Positions 11,920 to 20,325 of a stretch of DNA of 26,459 bases are shown here, one piece after another. Position numbers and translations under genes: made by a program. The notes beneath the pieces are model-generated. The model made no database searches and was not told the DNA's origin. It saw only the letters and a program-made list of their open reading frames with translations. The stretch comes from Pseudomonadota bacterium (lineage in GTDB: Bacteria > Pseudomonadota > Alphaproteobacteria > Caulobacterales > Caulobacteraceae), in assembly GCA_023412655.1 (NCBI GenBank), contig JAEYNH010000160.1:1-26459 (forward strand). The letters are read 5' to 3'. Position 1 is the stretch's first letter. Every line of letters starts with the position of its first letter.

Positions 11920-13788
11920 ATGGCTGAAGCGGCGACGGGCATGAACCTCGGCCACGCGGTTGCACTGCTGGGAGCCGCCGTCGTCGCCGTCCCGCTGTTC
12001 CGCAAGCTGGGGCTCGGCTCGGTCCTCGGCTACCTCGCCGCGGGCCTGGTCATCGGCCCCTTCGGGCTGAAGCTGTTCAGCGACCCCGAGGCCATCCTGC
12101 ACGTGGCCGAGCTTGGGGTGGTGCTCTTCCTGTTCCTGATCGGCCTGGAAATGCGTCCGGCCAAGCTGTGGACTCTCCGCAAGGAGATCTTCGGCCTCGG
12201 GGCGGCCCAGGTGGTGTCCTGCTGCGTCCTGTTGTCGGGCGTGGCCATGCTCGCGGGGCTGGCCTGGCAGGCGGCTGTGATCGGCGCCTCCGGCTTCGTG
12301 CTCTCGTCCACCGCCGTGATCATGAAGATGCTGGACGACAGCGGCGAGACGGCCACCGAGGCCGGCCAGCGGGCGATCTCCATCCTGCTGCTGGAGGACC
12401 TGGCGGTGGTGCCGCTGCTGGCCCTGGTGGCGGTGATGGCCGCCGCCGCCGGGCACGGCGATCCGGGGGCGCGCTCGGCCTGGGCCTCCCTGGCCATCGC
12501 CGCCGGCTGCATCGTAGCGCTGATCGCCGCTGGCAAGTGGCTGCTCAATCCGTTGTTCCGGGTGCTGGCCCGCTCGGGCGCACGTGAGATCATGACCGCC
12601 GCGGGCCTGCTGGTGGTGCTGGGCTCGGCGCTGTTCATGCAGTGGGGCGGCCTGTCCATGGCCATGGGCGCCTTCCTGGCGGGCGTGCTGCTGTCGGAAA
12701 GCGTCTTCAGGCATCAGCTCGAGGCCGACATCGAGCCCTTCCGGGGCATATTGCTCGGCCTGTTCTTCCTGTCGGTGGGCATGTCCCTCGACCTGGCGGT
12801 GGTGATCGACGAGTGGGGCCTGGTCATCGCCGGCCTGCTGGCCTTCATGGCCGCCAAGGCCCTCGGCATCTATCTGATCGCCCGGCTGTTCCGGGCCGGG
12901 CCGCGGGAGGCGGCGCACCGGGCCGCCCTGTTCGCCCAGGGCGGGGAATTCGCCTTCGTGCTCTACAGCGCCGCTGTGGCGGCGGGCGTCATGGACGCCC
13001 GGGTCAGCGCCCTGATGACGGCCATCGTCATCCTCTCCATGGCGGTGACCCCGCTGGTGGTGATCGCCCTGAACCGGCTGACGCCGCCGCCCAAGGTCTC
13101 CATGGACGGGATCGAGGCCGCCGACGGGCTGGAGGGCCGGATCCTGCTGATCGGCTTCGGCCGCTTCGCCCAAGTGGTTTCGCAGCCGCTGCTCGCCAAG
13201 GGCATCGAGATCTCGCTGATCGAGTCCGACGTGGAGATGATCCGCGCGGCCGGGACGTTCGGCTTCAAGGTCTATTACGGGGACGGCACCCGGCTCGACG
13301 TGCTGCAGGCCTCGGGGGCGGGTCAGGCCGAGGCGATCCTGGTCTGCGTGGACAAGCCGGAGACCACGGACCGCATCGTCGAACTGATCCGCGCCGAGTT
13401 CCCGCTGGTGAAGGTCTACGCCCGGGCCTTCGACCGGGGCCATTCCATGCGGCTGGTCCAGGCCGGGGTCGAGTACCAGATCCGGGAGACCTTCGAGTCG
13501 GCGCTCAAGTTCGGGCGGCAGGTGCTGCTCGACATGGGCGTGGACGAGGTGGAGGCGGCCGATGTGATCCGGGACGTGCGCGAGCGCGACAACGAGCGGT
13601 TCCAGCTGCAACTCACCGGCGGCCTTTCGGCCGGCCGCTATCTAATGCGCGGCAACATCCCCACCCCCACGCCCGAGCCGTTCTCGCGTCCCCGGCGCGG
13701 CTCCGAGGCGGGCAACGAGCAGGCGGCGGACGTGCTGGCGGGTCGCCCAGCCACGCGTCCCGCGCCCGCCGCCGAACAGGTGGACTGA
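11920..13788 (+). CDS. Kef-type monovalent cation:proton antiporter (CPA2) with RCK domain
   Basis: About 622 residues. Residues 8-385 hold roughly a dozen membrane helices of the Na+/H+ exchanger (CPA2) fold, including the family-typical GYLAAGLVIGPFGL, FLIGLEMRP, SSTAVIMKML and the QGGEFAFVL block. After a linker comes a TrkA-N/RCK nucleotide-binding domain that begins ILLIGFGRFAQVV (GFGRFA) with an acidic residue at the second-strand end (LIESD), and then a low-complexity Pro/Arg tail. This is a KefB/KefC-like K+ efflux system, gated in the known cases by glutathione or nucleotides. The start is uncertain: AGGGA at 11910 is best spaced for ATG 11920, and ATG 11914 is the alternative. No KefF/KefG partner is adjacent. 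Confidence 0.88.
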   Translation: MAEAATGMNLGHAVALLGAAVVAVPLFRKLGLGSVLGYLAAGLVIGPFGLKLFSDPEAILHVAELGVVLFLFLIGLEMRPAKLWTLRKEIFGLGAAQVVSCCVLLSGVAMLAGLAWQAAVIGASGFVLSSTAVIMKMLDDSGETATEAGQRAISILLLEDLAVVPLLALVAVMAAAAGHGDPGARSAWASLAIAAGCIVALIAAGKWLLNPLFRVLARSGAREIMTAAGLLVVLGSALFMQWGGLSMAMGAFLAGVLLSESVFRHQLEADIEPFRGILLGLFFLSVGMSLDLAVVIDEWGLVIAGLLAFMAAKALGIYLIARLFRAGPREAAHRAALFAQGGEFAFVLYSAAVAAGVMDARVSALMTAIVILSMAVTPLVVIALNRLTPPPKVSMDGIEAADGLEGRILLIGFGRFAQVVSQPLLAKGIEISLIESDVEMIRAAGTFGFKVYYGDGTRLDVLQASGAGQAEAILVCVDKPETTDRIVELIRAEFPLVKVYARAFDRGHSMRLVQAGVEYQIRETFESALKFGRQVLLDMGVDEVEAADVIRDVRERDNERFQLQLTGGLSAGRYLMRGNIPTPTPEPFSRPRRGSEAGNEQAADVLAGRPATRPAPAAEQVD

Positions 13789-13803
13789 GGCGCTGTTCAT
13801 CAT

Positions 13804-13839
13804 CCGGTGAATTTTTTCGCCGGACGCGGTTCTCAACCG
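13804..13839. promoter_or_regulatory. Paired dyads upstream of the CoA-transferase operon
   Basis: CCGGTGAA/TTCGCCGG (13804-13811/13816-13823, one G-U, TTTT loop) is directly followed by CGGTT-CTC-AACCG (13827-13839, perfect 5-bp arms). The first may end the antiporter mRNA; the second, 26 nt before the scoA start, could be an operator. Neither is a canonical terminator. Confidence 0.35.
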
Positions 13840-13864
13840 GACGTTTGGAGCGTATTGCGGGGCC

Positions 13865-14572
13865 ATGGCGGACAAGGTTCGAAACGACGCGGTCGAGGCG
13901 CTGGCTGGCCTGCTCTTCGACGGCATGACCATCATGGCCGGGGGCTTCGGCCTCTGCGGCATTCCGGAAAACCTGATCGCGGCGATCCGCGAGGCCGGGA
14001 CGAGGGACCTTACCGTCATCTCCAACAACTGCGGCGTCGACGGCTTCGGCCTGGGCGTGCTGCTGGAGGGCGGACAGATCCGTAAGATGGTCTCCAGCTA
14101 TGTCGGCGAGAACAAGCTGTTCGCCGAGCTGTACCTGTCCGGCAAGCTGGAGCTGGAGTTCAACCCGCAGGGCACCCTGGCCGAGCGCATCCGTGCAGGC
14201 GGCGCGGGTATCCCCGCCTTCTTTACCAAGACCGGCGTGGGCACCCTCGTGGCCGAGGGCAAGGAAGTCCGCGAGTTCGACGGCGAACTCTATGTGATGG
14301 AGCGGGGCCTGACGGCCGACCTGTCGATCGTCAAAGCGTGGAAGGGCGACCGCGAGGGCAACCTCGTGTTCCGCAAGACCGCCCGCAACTTCAACCCGAT
14401 GATGGCCACGGCGGGCAATGTGACCGTGGCCGAGGTCGAGGAACTGGTGGAGACCGGCCAGATCGATCCGGACCAGATCCACACGCCGGGCGTCTATGTC
14501 GACCGGATTGTCCGGGGGACCTTCGAGAAGCGCATCGAGCAGCTCACCGTCCGCAATCGCGAGGAAGCCTGA
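13865..14572 (+). CDS. scoA: 3-oxoacid CoA-transferase, subunit A
   Basis: A 235-residue family I CoA-transferase alpha subunit. The signature GGFGLCGIPENL (residues 26-37) forms the CoA/oxoacid-binding loop, and SNNCGVDGFGLGVLLEGGQIRKMV with the LELEFNPQGTLAERIRAGGAGIPAF block is characteristic of succinyl-CoA:3-ketoacid CoA-transferases. It moves CoA from succinyl-CoA to acetoacetate and so channels ketone bodies or acetoacetate from aromatic breakdown into acetyl-CoA. The ATG is preceded by GGGG. Subunit B starts 3 nt after its stop, which makes a clear two-gene operon encoding the heteromeric enzyme. It is cytoplasmic. Confidence 0.93.
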   Translation: MADKVRNDAVEALAGLLFDGMTIMAGGFGLCGIPENLIAAIREAGTRDLTVISNNCGVDGFGLGVLLEGGQIRKMVSSYVGENKLFAELYLSGKLELEFNPQGTLAERIRAGGAGIPAFFTKTGVGTLVAEGKEVREFDGELYVMERGLTADLSIVKAWKGDREGNLVFRKTARNFNPMMATAGNVTVAEVEELVETGQIDPDQIHTPGVYVDRIVRGTFEKRIEQLTVRNREEA

Positions 14573-14575
14573 GCC

Positions 14576-15244
14576 ATGGCCCAAGATTCCAAGGGCTGGA
14601 CCCGTGACCAGATCGCCGCCCGGGCCGCCGAGGAGCTGCGTGACGGCTTCTACGTGAACCTGGGCATCGGCATCCCAACCCTGGTGGCCAACTACATCCC
14701 GGCCGGGATGCAGGTGACCCTGCAGTCCGAGAACGGCATGCTCGGCATGGGCCCGTTCCCCTTCGAGGGCGAGGCCGACCCCGACCTGATCAACGCCGGC
14801 AAGCAGACCATCACCGAACTGCCCAGCTCGTCCTATTTCAGCTCGGCCGACAGCTTCGCGATGATCCGCGGCGGCCATATCGACCTGTCCATCCTGGGAG
14901 CCATGCAGGTGGCCGCCAACGGCGACCTCGCCAACTGGATGGTGCCGGGCAAGATGGTGAAGGGCATGGGCGGGGCCATGGACCTGGTGGCGGGCGTCCA
15001 GCGCGTGGTGGTGGTCATGGAGCACGTGGAGAAGTCCGGTGCGCCCAAGCTGGTGAAGGCCTGCACCCTGCCGCTCACCGGCGCCGGGGTGGTCGATCTG
15101 GTGATCACCGACCTGGCGGTCTTCGACGTGGGCCGGGGCAAGCGCCCGCTGACCCTTATGGAACTGGCCCGCGGCGTCAGCCTCGACGAGGTGAAGGCCA
15201 AGACCGAGGCGCCGTTCGAAGTCTCCAGGGATCTCGGCGCCTAG
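14576..15244 (+). CDS. scoB: 3-oxoacid CoA-transferase, subunit B
   Basis: A 222-residue beta subunit carrying the catalytic glutamate Glu52 in the signature QSENGMLG, which forms the enzyme-CoA thioester. Other family blocks are NLGIGIPTLVANYIP (28-42), the SSSYFSSADSFAMIRGGHIDLSILGAMQV block, NWMVPGKMVKGMGGAMDLV and the C-terminal VFDVGRGKRPLTLMELARGVSLDEV. It works with subunit A, encoded 3 nt upstream. Length and motifs are complete, with no sign of degeneration. A small dyad at 15259-15286 follows. Confidence 0.93.
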   Translation: MAQDSKGWTRDQIAARAAEELRDGFYVNLGIGIPTLVANYIPAGMQVTLQSENGMLGMGPFPFEGEADPDLINAGKQTITELPSSSYFSSADSFAMIRGGHIDLSILGAMQVAANGDLANWMVPGKMVKGMGGAMDLVAGVQRVVVVMEHVEKSGAPKLVKACTLPLTGAGVVDLVITDLAVFDVGRGKRPLTLMELARGVSLDEVKAKTEAPFEVSRDLGA

Positions 15245-15258
15245 CACCGCTCGCCGTT

Positions 15259-15286
15259 CGGGGAACATTGTCGCCAGCCTTCCCCG
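15259..15286. repeat. Small hairpin between scoB and msrA
   Basis: CGGGGAA (15259-15265) pairs with TTCCCCG (15280-15286) around a 14-nt loop. There is no T tract. It may mark the end of the scoAB mRNA or lie in the msrA leader. GGAAC here is not followed by CGTT at EcfG spacing. Confidence 0.3.
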
Positions 15287-15302
15287 GTCGCATATAGGGG
15301 CC

Positions 15303-15884
15303 ATGAAGACGCTCAGCTTCGTGGCCGCCGTGGGCGCTGCGGCCCTTCTCGCCGGAGCCGCGCCGGCGGCGCCCGCCACCCGCAGCGCGGTCTTCGCCGG
15401 CGGCTGTTTCTGGTCGATCGAAAAGGCTTTCGAGGGCCGGCCGGGCGTGGTGGACGCGGTCTCCGGCTACGCCGGCGGGACCTCGCGCAATCCCACCTAC
15501 CAGAACCACGACGGGCACCTGGAGGCCGTACGCGTCACCTACGATCCGGCGAAGGTCACCTACGCCCAGTTGGTGGACGCCTTTTTCCGCAACATCGACC
15601 CCACAGACCCGAACGGTCAGATCTGCGACAAGGGCCCGGCCTATCGGACCGCCCTGTTCGTGGCCACGCCCGAGGAGCGCCGGACCGCCGAACAGGCCAA
15701 GGCGCGGGTCGCCCGCCAGCTGAAGACGCCGGTGGCCACCCAGATCCGCAACGCCGCCCCGTTCTGGAAGGCCGAGGCCTACCATCAGGACTTCGCCAAG
15801 AAAAACCCCGCACAGTACGAACGTTACCGCATCGGGTGCGGTCGGGACGCCCGGCTCAAGGCGGTGTGGGGCGGCCGGTCGTAG
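15303..15884 (+). CDS. msrA: Exported peptide-methionine (S)-S-oxide reductase MsrA
   Basis: A 193-residue MsrA that reduces methionine-S-sulfoxide. An N-terminal Sec signal (residues 1-22, ending APAA) is present, so this is a periplasmic repair enzyme rather than the usual cytoplasmic one. The catalytic Cys35 lies in GGCFW; GYAGGTSRNPTYQNHDGHLEAVRVTYDP is the family core (the common GHAE reads GHLE), and AYHQDF is near the C-terminus. Candidate resolving cysteines are Cys108 and Cys179. No MsrB domain is fused. A periplasmic electron donor of the DsbD type would be expected; a DsbD-like gene begins at 25604 but is not linked. The 3' end overlaps the convergent glycosyltransferase gene by 29 nt. 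Confidence 0.93.
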   Translation: MKTLSFVAAVGAAALLAGAAPAAPATRSAVFAGGCFWSIEKAFEGRPGVVDAVSGYAGGTSRNPTYQNHDGHLEAVRVTYDPAKVTYAQLVDAFFRNIDPTDPNGQICDKGPAYRTALFVATPEERRTAEQAKARVARQLKTPVATQIRNAAPFWKAEAYHQDFAKKNPAQYERYRIGCGRDARLKAVWGGRS

Positions 15885-17409
15885 GATCGCGCGGCCTCGG
15901 ATTGAAGTCCTCACCGACGAACATCTCGATTCGGCGCTTGCGCCGGGCGTCGAGCCAGATGCTGACGATCTCGAGCCCGGAATGCGCCCGGAAATCAGCC
16001 TCCATCTCGGGCCGGTAGGCGCCTTCCATGGACACCGCCAGAACGCGGCGGCCTTCGGCTGGGGTCAGGGCGGCGCTGGCCTCCGCCTGGTTTTCCGGTC
16101 GGCCGGTGAGCAGCCAACTGCGTAGGGGCGGAACGCCGCCGCGCGCCCAGACGTCGCGGCCGTAGTAGCTCATGGCGTAGAAGAGGAAGCGGTTGTTCAC
16201 CGCGATGGCCGTCAGGCCCGGCTCCACCGCCGCACGGCCGAGCACCGCGTCTGTGGTCTCGGCCCACCCCTTGGCCCGCTTGAAGCTGTTGCCGAGCCCC
16301 GTCTGCTCGGCAAGGCGGGGCGAGATGGCCACGGCGTAGAAGAGGCCGGCCACCACCGCCTGTATGGCCAGGGTCGCCAGCAGCCAGCGCTTGGCCCGCC
16401 AGCGGATCAGCCAGGCGCCCACGAGGATCGAGCCCGCCAGATAGCCGGCCCCCGACCAGTTGGCGTTGGCGCGGCTGATGAAGGCCTGGCCGCTCACGAT
16501 CAGCAGCGGGGGGAGTGCGAAGCAGACCAGCAGCAGGTCTTCGCGCGAGATCCGTCTTCGGATGGCCGCCAGGACAAGGCCGACGATCAGCACGCCAAGC
16601 GGGATCGGTCCGAACACGCCGAACTGCGACAGCAGGAAGTCGCCGAGCTCCGCCGGATTGAACAGCTGCCGCCCGCCCCAGGCCGCGTTGGCTGCGGTGT
16701 GCTGCAGGGTGGCGAAGCCGTGGGTCGCGTTCCAGATCACATTGGGGGCAAGGACCGCGGCAAGCGCCAGGGCCGCGGCGCCCGCCCGCGCCGGGGTCCA
16801 GACCGCACGCGCTTCGCGCGAGGCGGCCATATGCGCCACGAGCCCGATAAGGAAATAGACGGCGGCGTACTTGGAGAGGAACGCCAACCCCAGCAGGGTC
16901 CCCACGGCGGCGGCCAGGCCCAGCGGGCGGCGGCGTTCGGCGGGATCGCGCGCCGCATCAAGCAGGGCCGCATAAGCCAGGATGGCAAGGCCCAGGAAGA
17001 ACAGCAGTGGGGCGTCGGTAGCCGCCACCAGCGAGGAGAGCTGAATACCCGGCATCAGCCCATAAAGAGCCGCGCCCGCCAGGGCCGCCGCGCCGCCGTA
17101 GAGCCGCCGCCCGATGGCGAAGACCGTCAGGGTCGCCCCCGCCTGGAACAGCACGGCCGACATGCGCACCCAGGGCTCGGCGTCGCCGCCTAGGGCGGTG
17201 GTCGCCCAGATGGCCCAGGCGATCATCGGCGGCTTGGAATAGTAGCCGAAGTCGAGGGTGCGCGACCAAAGCCAGTACTGGGCCTCGTCCGGATAGAGCT
17301 CGAGCGGGCTGGTGAACAGCACCACCAGCCGCACGACCGTAAGCGCGGCCACGAGCAGAATGGCCGCACGCCAATCGTCCGATGGCCGGTAGCGAGGTTG
17401 GTCGATCAT
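15856..17409 (-). CDS. GT39/ArnT-like membrane glycosyltransferase
   Basis: A 517-residue integral membrane protein with about 10-12 helices over residues 15-390 and a soluble C-terminal part of about 120 residues. The first periplasmic loop has the catalytic-type motif YPDEAQYWLWSRTLDFGYY followed by SKPPMIAW, as in polyprenyl-phosphate-sugar-dependent transferases of the GT39/GT83 (PMT/ArnT) clan. These act on the periplasmic face of the inner membrane and transfer a sugar to lipid A, another lipid or protein. The acceptor is unknown, and no undecaprenyl-phosphate-sugar synthase is adjacent. The ATG has an AGGA site upstream. It is divergent from the TonB-receptor gene, and its last 29 nt overlap the end of msrA. 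Confidence 0.85.
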   Translation of the reverse strand: MIDQPRYRPSDDWRAAILLVAALTVVRLVVLFTSPLELYPDEAQYWLWSRTLDFGYYSKPPMIAWAIWATTALGGDAEPWVRMSAVLFQAGATLTVFAIGRRLYGGAAALAGAALYGLMPGIQLSSLVAATDAPLLFFLGLAILAYAALLDAARDPAERRRPLGLAAAVGTLLGLAFLSKYAAVYFLIGLVAHMAASREARAVWTPARAGAAALALAAVLAPNVIWNATHGFATLQHTAANAAWGGRQLFNPAELGDFLLSQFGVFGPIPLGVLIVGLVLAAIRRRISREDLLLVCFALPPLLIVSGQAFISRANANWSGAGYLAGSILVGAWLIRWRAKRWLLATLAIQAVVAGLFYAVAISPRLAEQTGLGNSFKRAKGWAETTDAVLGRAAVEPGLTAIAVNNRFLFYAMSYYGRDVWARGGVPPLRSWLLTGRPENQAEASAALTPAEGRRVLAVSMEGAYRPEMEADFRAHSGLEIVSIWLDARRKRRIEMFVGEDFNPRPRDPTTGRPTPP

Positions 17410-17618
17410 CCAGGTCCTAAAGGCTGGCCGCGGACGGTAGCCGCGGAACGTGCTGTGTAAAGCACATGGCGCCGCCTTTCGCCGCAGACGACATGTCTCC
17501 GGCGCGCCGTAACAAAAGCGTCACCCATAAGGCGAAATTTGGCGCTATAGGGGCGCGCAAGACTCGCGGCTGCCGGTAGGGGCGTCAGCGGCGGTCTCTC
17601 GATTAGGGGATATCTAAA
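17410..17618. promoter_or_regulatory. Divergent promoter region, glycosyltransferase and TonB receptor
   Basis: 209 nt without a gene. It holds a CCGCGG pair (17428-17433/17441-17446) that can form a hairpin, GTGCT/AGCAC (17450-17454/17461-17465) around GTGTAA, and a Caulobacter-like -10 element GCTATAGG (17544-17551) for the receptor gene without a convincing -35. GGAAC at 17445-17449 lacks a CGTT at the right distance. The receptor leader would be about 60 nt with AGGGG at 17605-17609. I see no Fur box. Confidence 0.35.
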
Positions 17619-20168
17619 ATGAAACTGCATCTGAGCCGCGCGCTTTGCGCGACTACGGCGCTTGCCACCGGTCTACTCGTAGCCGGTTCGGCCATGGCGC
17701 AATCGAGCGGCACCGCCGTGCTCGAAGAACTGGTCGTCACCGGCTCGGCCGGCCCGCGCGATCTGTCCGGCGCCATCGTCGCCGAAACCGCGCCCAAGTC
17801 GCGCGCCTCGATCACGGAAGAGCTCATCAGCCGTCAGGCGCCCGGCCAGACGATCCTCGACACGCTCAACCTGCTGCCCGCGGTGACGTTCAGCAACAAC
17901 GACCCGTACGGCTCGGCCGGCGGCGACATCACCATGCGCGGCTTCGACAGCCAGCGCGTCGCCCTGCTGCAGGACGGCGTGCCGCTGAATGACAGCGGCA
18001 ACTACGAAATCTATCCGAACCAGCAGCTCGACAGCGACCTGATCGAGCGCGCCACTGTGAACCTGGGTACGACCGACGTCGACAGCCCGACCGCGGCGGC
18101 CGCTGGCGGCACCATCAACTACATCACCCGGCGCGCCGCCGATGAGTTCGGCGTCCGCGCCGAAGTCGGCTACGGCAGCGACGACTTCCAACGCTACTAC
18201 GGCACGCTGGAGACCGGTGAGATCGGTCCGTTCGGCACCAAGATGTGGATTTCGGGTCTCTACACCCGGAACGACCTGTTCAAGCCGCACAACTCGCCCA
18301 TCGATCCGAAGGGCAAGATTCAAAAGAAGCAGTTCAACGCCCGTATCGACCAGGAAATCGGCACGATCGGCGAGACCAGCCTGATCTTCCACTACAACGA
18401 GAACCGCAACAACTTCATCAACCGGATCAACCTGGCCACCTTCCAGCGCCAGGGCCTGACGACCGACGGCCGTCCGGACAACAGCCTCGTGGGTGTCCGC
18501 GAGTGCGTGCGGCCGACCCCGGGCCCCGGCGCCCAGGTGGATGCCTGCGCCGGCGGCTTCTACGGCTACACCATCAACCCGTCGAACACCGGCAACATCC
18601 GCGGCCTGTCGCGGTGGGAGCTGTCGGACAACCTGACGCTGACCGTCGACCCCTCGTTCCAGTACACGATCGCCAACGGCGGTGGCGTGGGCGCCTTCTC
18701 GGAAACCCTCGGCCAGCTGCGCGGCAACAGCGGCGCGGCCGGCGTGGACCTGAACGGTGACGGCGACCTCCTCGACACCGTCCAGCTGTACCGCCCGAAC
18801 ACGACGAACACCCGCCGCTATGGCGTGACCTCGTCGCTGATCTGGAAGTTCGCCGACAACCAGAGCGTCCGTGCGGCCTACACCTTCGACCGCGCCAAGC
18901 ATCGTCAGACCGGTCAGCTGACCTACCTGGACGACGAGGGCTTCCCGACGAACGTGTTCGGCGGCAAGGACGGTTACGGTGAGCCGGTGCGCCTGCCCGA
19001 CGGCAGCATCCTGCGTCGCCGTGACCGCGAATCCATCGCCCTGCTGAACCAGTTCTCGGTGGAATACCGCGGCCGGTTCGTGGACGACCGGCTGCTGATC
19101 AACGCCGGCCTGCGGATGCCGTTCTTCAAGCGCGAGCTGAACAACTACTGCTACCAGCGCTCGACGTTCGACGCCTACTGCACCACAGAGCGCGCCTTCG
19201 TCGTCGAAGGCACCAACGATGGCAGCGGCCGCCCGTACGTCGTGTTCCCCAGCGCGAGCAACGGCCTCGTCGGCGGCGCCGGCACGGGCACCCAGGCGCT
19301 CACGCCGGCCCAGCTGGCGGCCTTCCGCGCGTTCTATGGTCTGCCGAACGCCACCGCGAGCCAGTTCTACGGCCAGCCGCGCGCGTTCGATCGCAAGTAC
19401 GACGACGTTCTGCCGAACGTCGGCGTCAGCTACGACCTCACGGACGACCTGTCGATCTACGCCAGCTACGCCGAAACCCTGTCGGCGCCGCGGACGGACG
19501 ACCTCTACGACCGCGACGACGTGGATCCGGGCCCGGAACGCAGCAAGTCCTATGACCTGGGCCTGCGCTACCAGACCCCGATGGTGATCGCCTCGGCCGC
19601 GGTGTGGCGTTCGGAGTTCAAGAACCGCATCGAGCGGGTCCTGGACGAAGCCGCCGGCATCGCCTTCTCGCAGAACGTCGGTGACGTGAACCTGTGGGGC
19701 TTCGACGGCCAGATCGGCGTCCAGCCGATCGACGCGCTGAGCTTCTACGCCTCGTACTCGTACATCGAGTCCGAGATCCAGAACGACATCCCCGCGGCCG
19801 GCGCCGGCCAACCGGCGCTGCTGACCAAGGGCAAGTCGCTCTACGAAGTGCCGAAGCACCAGGGCGCGGCGCGTGTCCAGTACTCGCCGACCGAGTTCCT
19901 GAGCCTCGGGGCGCAGGCCAAGTGGGTCGGCGACCGCTGGACGAACCTGACCAACACCGAGAAGTTCCGCGGCTTCGCGACCCTCGATGTGGACGCCCGG
20001 ATCAACCTGGACGGCCTTGGGATGGAGCGCACCTACCTCCAGCTCAACGTGCGGAACCTGACCGACGAGCGTTTCCTCAACGAGATCGCCGAGAACCTGT
20101 CGGGCACCGCGCTGGCCCAGCCGGGCTATCGCCGGACCTTCATCGCCACCCTGCACGTCGAGTTCTAA
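17619..20168 (+). CDS. TonB-dependent outer membrane receptor
   Basis: An 849-residue receptor. The signal peptide is residues 1-28 (ending AMAQ). A TonB box-like EELVVTG is near residues 35-42. The plug domain has TMRGFDSQRVALLQDGVPLND and AGGTINYITRRA. The beta-barrel ends in the terminal aromatic HVEF required for outer-membrane insertion. It is an energised importer for a siderophore, sugar or similar ligand; the ligand is not readable and no STN signalling domain is present. A predicted surface loop has DLNGDGDLLD (residues 377-386), a calcium-binding-like Asp/Asn loop. Codon use is more regular than in its neighbours, with many optimal C-ending codons, which suits a highly expressed gene. 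It is probably monocistronic, with a strong terminator directly after it. Confidence 0.93.
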   Translation: MKLHLSRALCATTALATGLLVAGSAMAQSSGTAVLEELVVTGSAGPRDLSGAIVAETAPKSRASITEELISRQAPGQTILDTLNLLPAVTFSNNDPYGSAGGDITMRGFDSQRVALLQDGVPLNDSGNYEIYPNQQLDSDLIERATVNLGTTDVDSPTAAAAGGTINYITRRAADEFGVRAEVGYGSDDFQRYYGTLETGEIGPFGTKMWISGLYTRNDLFKPHNSPIDPKGKIQKKQFNARIDQEIGTIGETSLIFHYNENRNNFINRINLATFQRQGLTTDGRPDNSLVGVRECVRPTPGPGAQVDACAGGFYGYTINPSNTGNIRGLSRWELSDNLTLTVDPSFQYTIANGGGVGAFSETLGQLRGNSGAAGVDLNGDGDLLDTVQLYRPNTTNTRRYGVTSSLIWKFADNQSVRAAYTFDRAKHRQTGQLTYLDDEGFPTNVFGGKDGYGEPVRLPDGSILRRRDRESIALLNQFSVEYRGRFVDDRLLINAGLRMPFFKRELNNYCYQRSTFDAYCTTERAFVVEGTNDGSGRPYVVFPSASNGLVGGAGTGTQALTPAQLAAFRAFYGLPNATASQFYGQPRAFDRKYDDVLPNVGVSYDLTDDLSIYASYAETLSAPRTDDLYDRDDVDPGPERSKSYDLGLRYQTPMVIASAAVWRSEFKNRIERVLDEAAGIAFSQNVGDVNLWGFDGQIGVQPIDALSFYASYSYIESEIQNDIPAAGAGQPALLTKGKSLYEVPKHQGAARVQYSPTEFLSLGAQAKWVGDRWTNLTNTEKFRGFATLDVDARINLDGLGMERTYLQLNVRNLTDERFLNEIAENLSGTALAQPGYRRTFIATLHVEF

Positions 20169-20197
20169 GGACGCGCAGCTTCGGCTGACGGTAAGGG

Positions 20198-20234
20198 AAG
20201 GGCGGCTGCCGCGACGCAGCCGCCCTTTCTCTTT
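20198..20234 (+). terminator. Rho-independent terminator of the TonB receptor gene
   Basis: GGGCGGCTGC (20200-20209) pairs perfectly with GCAGCCGCCC (20216-20225) around CGCGAC, extended by A-T pairs outside and followed by TTTCTCTTT (20226-20234). It is well placed 30 nt after the stop and separates the receptor from the agmatine genes. Confidence 0.88.
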
Positions 20235-20325
20235 GTGGCCGCTTTGTCGCGGATGCTTGACGCAGCCCCGGCAGGGGGCCATCTGCGCCCGGCTTCGATT
20301 TCCGCCTTCGCTTCCTGGGGTCCGA

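Noticed and set aside
11458..13611. A 717-codon minus-strand frame opposite the Kef-type antiporter
   Set aside because: The composition (His, Gln, Arg, Gly and Asp runs) is that of antisense shadow; the plus strand carries a complete CPA2-RCK protein.
15262..15290. EcfG promoter for msrA
   Set aside because: GGAAC is present but no GTT follows at 16-17 nt, and the site forms a hairpin with TTCCCC instead.
17445..17475. EcfG promoter for the TonB receptor
   Set aside because: GGAAC at 17445-17449 is followed by GTGCT/AGCAC pairing and no CGTT at the required spacing.
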